Shown here piece after piece: positions 58,261 through 64,000 of a stretch of DNA of 64,000 nucleotides. Made by a program: the position numbers and the translations under genes. The notes under the pieces are model-generated. The model worked only from the letters and a program-made list of their open reading frames with translations. It ran no database searches and was not told the DNA's origin. How positions within the stretch are numbered: the stretch's first letter is position 1; each line of letters starts with the position of its first letter. This DNA comes from Megalobrama amblycephala. Taxonomy: Eukaryota > Chordata > Actinopteri > Cypriniformes > Xenocyprididae. The stretch lies in the NCBI RefSeq assembly GCF_018812025.1, contig NC_063054.1:4259433-4323432 (forward strand), given 5' to 3'.

Positions 58261-58842
58261 CTAAGAAATATGCAACACTGTTTGCATAGAAAGAAAAAGA
58301 TGTGCAACTTTACGCTCAAGTATATCAACATCAACACTTTCAGAGTCCTCTTCTCTCCTTTCTACAGGCTCTTGTGATGAGGTTGCAGGTTCAAGATCAT
58401 CGTTTAACTCTGTCTCTGTGTCATCCAAGTGTTCTCCTGATTCCTTATTTACTAATCTAAAATCTGTGTGATTTTTATGTTTTCTTGTTCTGTGACTGCT
58501 AAAGCTAGAACGATTGTTGGTTTTAAATGTGCATCTCTGGAAAGGGCAAAGGACAGTTTCTTTATTTTGTAGATGTCTTCCAAGGTGAAAAAAGAATTGG
58601 GTTTCAGTACAAATCTCGTTAAAATCACACAAGTCACACAAAAATGTCAAATTTTCTTGATGTTTCCTGCTGCTGTTGTGTATTCTTGTAAGATGTGATT
58701 TAAGTGAACTTCGGGTTTTAAAGGTGCAAACACAGTTTTCATGAAAACAATTCCATTTTACTCCTCCTCTATGTCGCAGTCTTGTGTGTTTTAGAAGGAC
58801 ATCTTGAGAAGAGTGGGCAAATGTGCAAATTTTACATTGCAT
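58261..58842 (-). pseudogene. N-terminal C2H2 zinc-finger region of the transposase
   Basis: ATG at 58842, just after a TTTCAG acceptor-like site, gives MQCKICTFAHSSQDVLLKHT. Four C2H2-type fingers: CKIC..HTRLRH, CFHENC..HLTRIH, CDLC..HLGRH and CPFQRC..HRTRKH, presumably DNA binding. An acidic Glu/Asp/Ser linker follows (residues about 140-175) and then VAHLFLSMQTVLHIS, where the family continues but a shift ends this frame at 58261. The 193-codon open segment is the best preserved part. Confidence 0.75.
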
Positions 58843-58859
58843 GTGTTGAGCTCTGAAAC

Positions 58860-59099
58860 CTGAAACCCCAAAACATGGCCACTAAATAAGCTGTATATGT
58901 GTTTGTGGCTATTGCTGACCAATGTATGTTATGCTTTGGTGTACAGGCAATGTATGATGTACACCAACAATCTAAAACTTATTTCCAAGAAAGAATACCA
59001 AAATTATAAATAGTATCACGCCCGTTGTAAAAGAACAGTTAAGTGCATTACACAGTCTTACACCATGTCTACGCGGGACACGACAGCGTCACGACAAAA
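58860..59099. other. Leader / intron of the transposase unit
   Basis: No coding. Lies between the zinc-finger ATG exon and the tandem array. Confidence 0.4.
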
Positions 59100-59940
59100 G
59101 ACAATAAACCCATTAAGAGCAAGACATTTGTTTTCACAAACATTAACAATCTAATGAATATAATAAAATGAATAAAGATACTTATTTTAAAGGACGTTGT
59201 TTTAAAAGATGAAGTTTGTCGTGATCTTGTGCTGCACATTTGACTGACGATCAAAATGTCGCTATCAATCCATGTGAGCTCTAACGGCGTTTTCTGTGAT
59301 GTAATAAACACAATAATATTTTGAGTTAAGTCTATATGACAAATCGCACATTATTTCCGATAACTAATAAAAATAGCCAGGATTGCAAAACATTAAGTTA
59401 GATTTGCTAGATTGCATGTTAGATTACATGTCGCAAACAATGCTTAATGATCAAACTGATGTTTTACAAACATTTTAACATTCTAATGAATATAATAAAA
59501 TGAATAAACATACTTACTTTAAAAGATGAAGTTTGTCGTGATCTCGTACTGTATGGCGCTATCATTCCACGTGAGCTTCAATGGTGTTTTCTGTGATGTA
59601 ATACAATTATATTTTAAGTCAAGTCTTTGAAAAATCGCACATTATTTCCGATAACCGATAAATATAGCCAGGATTGCAAAACATGAAGTTAGATGTGCAA
59701 GATATAAAACCGGGATTGCGACATATTTTCTCCTTGATGAGTTAGTGCAAAATTGATTTAAAATAAGCTTGCCCAGTGACACTACATTACTTATTTATGA
59801 CTTTAGTTTCAAAACCAGGCCAAACAATAAAGATACTTACTTTAACAGGGAAGTTTGTCGTGATTGCACGTTTGACTGAAGATCAAAATGGCGCTATCAT
59901 TCCACGTTAGCTCCAACCACCAAACCAACATGTGTGCTTG
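59100..59940 (-). repeat. Three-copy, about 320-bp tandem array (promoter-like)
   Basis: GAAGTTTGTCGTGAT occurs at 59211, 59528 and 59850 (spacing 317 and 322 bp), each with surrounding AATAAA(G/C)ATACTTA and (ATGG)CGCTATCATTCCACGT blocks. On the minus strand two of the three units carry a perfect GTAAGTAT splice donor, and the AAAATGGCGC segment resembles a YY1 site. Position, upstream of the zinc-finger exon, suggests a duplicated promoter plus first exon. Confidence 0.7.
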
Positions 59941-60094
59941 TAAACTTGCATGTGTATGTCCAGTCAACAATTCAAATTAAGTTGGTCAGACAATTTTTGA
60001 ACCAACTTATTTCCACTTGTTAAGTCAACTTTTTGTGTCCAGTTAACTATTAGATAATAGTTATTACAACTTTTTGCAATTTTTTACAGAGTTC
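59941..60094. other. Unassigned
   Basis: Short A/T-rich spacer with AAGTTGGTCAGAC / AAGTCAACTTTTTGT motifs; nothing recognised. Confidence 0.4.
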
Positions 60095-60768
60095 AGAACA
60101 CAAAGATATATTTAATGAAATTTGAGAGCGTTGTGTAACCTCCGTAGACAGCGACGTAACTATCACTTTAAACACTTCAAAAAGTTCATAAAGATATTGT
60201 GAAATTAATCCATATGAATTGAGCGGTTTAGTCCAAGTGTTTTTTAGAGACTCGATCGCTTTATATGCTGAACAGATTTAATTTAGGCTTTTATTCACAT
60301 AAAAACATTAATCAACTCACACATCAGTTGTGGTAAACGGAAGCTGAAGCATGTTTGCTTGACATGCGTGAACCAATGAGGTTCATTCTCGTGTTACGCA
60401 GCACATTTGAGCTTCCGGAAGAGGTTTGTTCCAGGGTTTCAAGCAGGTTTGGTTAATTTTCTGTTCAAGTTCGCTGATCAATGTTTATGTGAATACAAGC
60501 CTAAATTCAATCTGTTCATCATATAAAGTAATTGTGTCTCTTCAGAAATTTTGGACTAAACTGCTCAATTCATATGGATTAGTTTTACAATCACTTTATG
60601 AACTTTTTCAAGCATCAAAGTGTCAGCTGCATAGCTGTCAAAGATTTTATTAAAAATACCTTCATTTGTGTTACTAAGATGAAAGGAATTCTTACCGGTT
60701 TTGAACAACACAAGGGTAAGTAATTAATAAATAAAAGAATTTTCATTTTTGGGTGAACTAACCCTTTA
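60095..60768. mobile_element. Truncated fold-back MITE (family 1)
   Basis: Right end GGGTGAACTAACCCT is followed by TTAA (60769-60772). Inverted internal arms: ATCCATATGAATTGAGC and its complement, TAATTTAGGCTTTTATTCAC and a partial complement. The left terminus is missing. Confidence 0.6.
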
Positions 60769-60772
60769 ACTT

Positions 60773-60954
60773 TTTTTATTTACCAGCCACTGTGGATAGT
60801 GGTTTTCCAAAGTTACAAGCCACTCAGCATTTTCACTGGCCACAATTGTGTTAATGGGAAGTTATTTTTTATTAGATGTATGACACACTTAACTCAAATC
60901 CTTGTTTAATATTGTCCAAACAACATTTGATTCAAATATCCACTCAACAGATTA
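60773..60954. other. Unassigned
   Basis: No recognisable feature. Confidence 0.4.
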
Positions 60955-61676
60955 GTTCACTTTAAAATGAAAATTACCCCCAGATTTACTCACCCTCAAG
61001 CCATCCTAGATGTATATAACACAATCAGAGTTATATTAATAACGTTATATCCTTTCCTTGTCTAATGCCTTGCATGGGCTGGCAATATGCAAATTTGGGG
61101 TCATAATATTAATGGTAGTGAACGGAACCAACGAGTATAAAGGAGGAGGAAGCTGAAACTCAATGATGTCTTTTCCATGTAGAACTCTTGTTATTCATAT
61201 GCCATTAAATTCATATTTAATTCAGGCCACCTAATTTTCTGTTCAAGTTCGCTGATATGTTTATGAATAAAAGGCCTAAATTCAAATTAGTAATTATATA
61301 TAATAACAATAAAATCAAATTAATAAAGGCCTTCTGAAGTGAAGCGATGCATTTGTGTAAGAAAAATTGTTGCGCCAGTTACGCTTTTTTCGTAACATGA
61401 AAGCAGTGTAAGCGTTTTGAATCACGAGAGGCTTTACACTTTCTTCGTAAGTTGAATATGGAAGGCGGTCTGGCAGAAGCTAGTTATTTTATTTTATAAC
61501 TTGTTAAATATGGATTTTTTTTTTTTTTTACACAAACGCATCGTTTCACTTCAGAAGGGCTTCATTAACCCCCCGGATAACTCTGATTGTGTTCTTTAGA
61601 AAGAAGAAAGTCATATACACCTATGAGGGTGAGTAAAGCTTGGGGTAATTTTCATTTTAAAGTTAACTTATCCTTT
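60955..61676. mobile_element. Fold-back MITE (GATTAGTTCACTTTAAAATG ends)
   Basis: Left GTTCACTTTAAAATGAAAAT and right complement ATTTTCATTTTAAAGTTAAC with TACCCC/GGGGTA and CTCACCCTC/GAGGGTGAG blocks; TTAA follows the right end. Its interior (about 61075-61235) contains a fragment of MITE family 2 (GGCTGGCAATATGCAAAT, TTCCATGTAGAACTCTTGTT). Confidence 0.65.
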
Positions 61677-63108
61677 AAAATTTAATATTAGGCCAATTCT
61701 TCACAATAGAAATGCTTCACTTGATGAAGATGGACATCAAAACATGCAAACTCAGAGTGAGGGTTTAAACTTTTATTTTGAAATCGTGATAAACAACAAT
61801 TCGCAGTTTAGAAACATACTAATGTATTCTCCTGTGTTTGCGCAAGTTTATATCTGTTGAAATAACACACGATGCATTCCCAGATGAATGTTATAAGCAA
61901 GCCGAACTCACAGCATATGCAGATAGAGTTTGTTAACCTAGCTACTGAGACGCACTCCACACATGTACATGACAACAGTGCAACACTTCACTATGAAACG
62001 AAGTGCATCAGATTTTATATGCATTCCCAAATGCATGATATTGGAAACCCAAACATGCAGAGACTGTGTTCGTGTGGAGCAGTATTTACTGTGAACGGAG
62101 CTGCTGGAAGAAACACAAAATCTGCACAAATAATTAAAGTGTCATGCTTCATTCTGTAACCTGCTGCGCATATATTTATTTGAATATGTTAATGTCAAGC
62201 CATGCTTGGCTTTATTAATGACATACATTTTCATGCAATAGAAACAAAAAAAGAAGCCAACTTTGGACTGGATAATCTGATATAATCTCAAATATCGAAT
62301 AATGCTGACCTTTCCAGAATCGAGTCAGCAGTGACGTCACATTGCTCCTCTGCCTCAAAAGATGATGTTCTAGGAAACTGTTTCCTTAAACTGTCAGAAG
62401 GAAATATGACTATTGCAGCCACTAAGTCCTGTGCAATACCTGACTATGGTGAATAACTGAAGATTGACGGAGCAGGAATGGTCATTACTTTGATATATAG
62501 TTTATCTCTGAGATCAGAACCTGATGGCAGCCTGCTGCTGATAGGTCCAAGAGCTAAAAAAGCTACAAAAACAGTGGTCCGTCTGGTGAAAAGACACTCC
62601 TGAGAGCATTCCAGACCCAGCAGGTGTGAATGCAGCCGCAACAGAATGCTATAAAACACTGCTTTAAGAACAGAGTCTTATTGTTTCAGGTTAAACCAAC
62701 TGAATTTGATCCTAGTGAACTGTTAGATTTACTGACTAGATTCTTTAACATATTAGACAGTCTACAGGAAAGATCCAGTTATTACATTTTTTTAGTAGTT
62801 TGGCAGTAGTTTTCAAAGTAGTATAGTTTTTCCAATAACAAGCAATTCTTCCCAAAGAGTAGCAGTATATAAATGCATGACAAAGTATATATACTCATAT
62901 GCGGTTTCATTTTGAGGAAGTGAGAAAACCAAGCCACCAAAATCAAGATATGAATTAAACAAAGGGCTTGGCTTGACTAAATTAAAGGGTTACTTTAGGA
63001 TTTAGCATTAAGCTTTGTATTAGTACAATACCACTAGTATTTTCGAATTACTGTGCTTTCCCCCTTCATATCAGCCCGAGATGAGAGATTTATGCAATTT
63101 TATTCTGT
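61677..63108. other. No gene recognised
   Basis: Short frames at 61872-62159 and 62444-62659 have no similarity I recognise. A TTAA followed by AGGGTTACTTTAGGATT at about 62981-63000 is probably one end of a further MITE that includes the hairpin below. Confidence 0.5.
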
Positions 63109-63163
63109 AAAAAAGCCTCCGATGACGCAAAAATCGTCATTTTGCGTCATCGGAGGCTTTTTT
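63109..63163. repeat. Perfect hairpin (24-bp arms)
   Basis: AAAAAAGCCTCCGATGACGC followed by AAAA, a short loop, and the exact complement TTTTGCGTCATCGGAGGC ending in T6. On either strand it looks like a stem followed by a T-run, but in a vertebrate it is more likely the core of a MITE. Confidence 0.8.
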
Positions 63164-63602
63164 GGCCAGAGGCTTAAAACTACAGCCAGTAATAGCAGGT
63201 AGTTCCGCATTTTTTCACCACACCCATACATATGTGCTTTTGAGGTTACTCACGGACATAGATCAAAGATTTTATCAAAAGTGGGTGTCAATTATATTTT
63301 TAAGCTTAACATATTTTGTTATAGTCTGCACTACATCAGTGGTTCATCTCGCAAATTTATCGGTCTCTGCAGTCATCTCAACCAATACAGCAACAGACTT
63401 TTGTGGTAACGTTAGCATAAATAGATAAATAGACTAAGTCGGTTTTACAGAACAGTGGCTTTACTTTGATAACAGTCAACTTATATGCAACTTATATGTA
63501 ATTGTCTATCTAACGTTACTTTGCTAAGTTTGCAGTTTTACTGCTACCTACAACACTACATATAGGCTACTGTGTTATCAGTCTAGTATCAGCGAGTCTT
63601 AC
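63164..63602. other. Downstream of the THAP exon, unassigned
   Basis: Intron candidate of the minus-strand THAP gene; an open frame on plus (63162-63428) is not recognised. Confidence 0.4.
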
Positions 63603-63919
63603 CTCTATACGCTTAGTACCAGATGCCCAGGCTGTTCGTCCTCTGGGAAAGTGAATATCGATCGCGGTGTCCTTCAGAATGGTTCTCTTCATTGCAAGGA
63701 TATTTGGTTCGTAGTCCTTGTGCTTGAAATGGAGACTACATATTCTGCGGTTTTTTAGGTTTTCTATAACGGTGTCATCTCCAAACTTCGGGTGTTTGAT
63801 GGCCCGCAGCCACTGTTTACATCGCTCCAAATCTTTAACTTAATCGGAAAATGATGGAAACTTACTTGTCCTTTCCTGGTTTTGGGTGTACATCCAGGTA
63901 CAAAGCAATTTAGCACCAT
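63603..63919 (-). pseudogene. THAP zinc-finger exon, one frameshift
   Basis: ATG at 63919 starts MVLNCFVPGCTPKTRKGQVS then FHHFP, with the first two zinc ligands in C-x4-C; after a one-base loss near 63836-63840 the domain resumes KDLERCKQWLRAIKHPKFGD with the invariant Trp, then RRICSLHFKHKDYEPN with the C-x2-H pair, and LKDTAIDIHFP where THAP proteins have their AVPTIF-like motif. This C2CH module binds specific DNA and occurs in host regulators and in P-element-like or other transposases. The exon ends at GAG|GTAAGAC (63603). Downstream exons were not found. If the missing base is a sequencing error, this is an intact first exon. Confidence 0.7.
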
Positions 63920-64000
63920 TTCGCTGTAAATGTATGAAGTAACTCACGATTTATAGAATTAATATGTAACAAAGCAAGCCTAGTTGTTTGAATTTTCCTG
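63920..64000. other. Upstream of the THAP start
   Basis: A/T-rich, presumably 5' leader or promoter; no motif identified. Confidence 0.3.

Noticed and set aside
63870..63900. Splice donor GTAAGT within the THAP exon (about 63860-63865)
   Set aside because: Reading through it gives the conserved THAP sequence VSFHHFP, so it is more likely coding than a true donor.

Overview
The window looks like teleost, most likely cyprinid (carp/zebrafish-like), nuclear DNA. It holds split genes with GT/AG introns, a fish-specific TRIM (finTRIM) gene, fish-type Tc1, hAT, DIRS and sushi-like Ty3/Gypsy elements, a tRNA-derived SINE, and many dinucleotide repeats. A run of exactly 1,000 N (33115-34114) marks a scaffold gap. 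There are no operons; host coding sequence is only a small fraction and most of the sequence is transposons nested in transposons. I had no tools, so all family assignments rest on reading motifs and remembered families.

Left part (1-9.3 kb): a finTRIM-type gene on the minus strand. Its RING/B-box exon is at 8453-9031, then three coiled-coil/linker exons at 2186-2281, 1837-2067 and 1577-1736. The B30.2 end would lie outside the window. Its 6.2-kb first intron contains Ty3/Gypsy debris and a Tc1 element that itself carries a TTAA-flanked MITE. An ISRE-like site lies about 200 bp upstream of the start codon.

9.4-16 kb: two solo LTRs of one family (both 369 bp, both with perfect 5-bp target duplications) flank a full-length, very young Ty3/Gypsy chromovirus (10015-15149, minus strand). 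Its LTRs differ at one base in 460, its primer site is of the self-priming type, and its coding region is broken by four small indels. 16-31 kb is gene-poor and contains a 1.55-kb fold-back made from a Tc1-like element, a 2.5-kb palindromic element with about 1.04-kb arms and a 6-bp target duplication sitting inside a TTAA MITE, and further MITEs nested up to three deep.

32.3-33.1 kb: a GC-rich promoter/5' leader and the first coding exon of a beta-1,4-galactosyltransferase, best matched to b4galt6 (plus strand), cut by the N gap. No later exon of it was recognised. 34-41 kb is mostly repeats. 41-48.4 kb is a transposon inside a transposon: a textbook DIRS-like tyrosine-recombinase retroelement (41291-46472) and a hAT MITE (47119-48296) both sit in an older MITE.

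50.9-60 kb: a minus-strand, transposon-derived two-gene unit: a C2H2 zinc-finger/TNP2-like transposase, then a SAMD3-like protein with a PB1-like start. It is a multiply frameshifted pseudogene split by three later insertions, including a Tol2-like hAT with an 8-bp duplication, and is preceded by a three-copy tandem array of about 320 bp. The right edge (63603-63919, minus) is a THAP zinc-finger exon with one frameshift.
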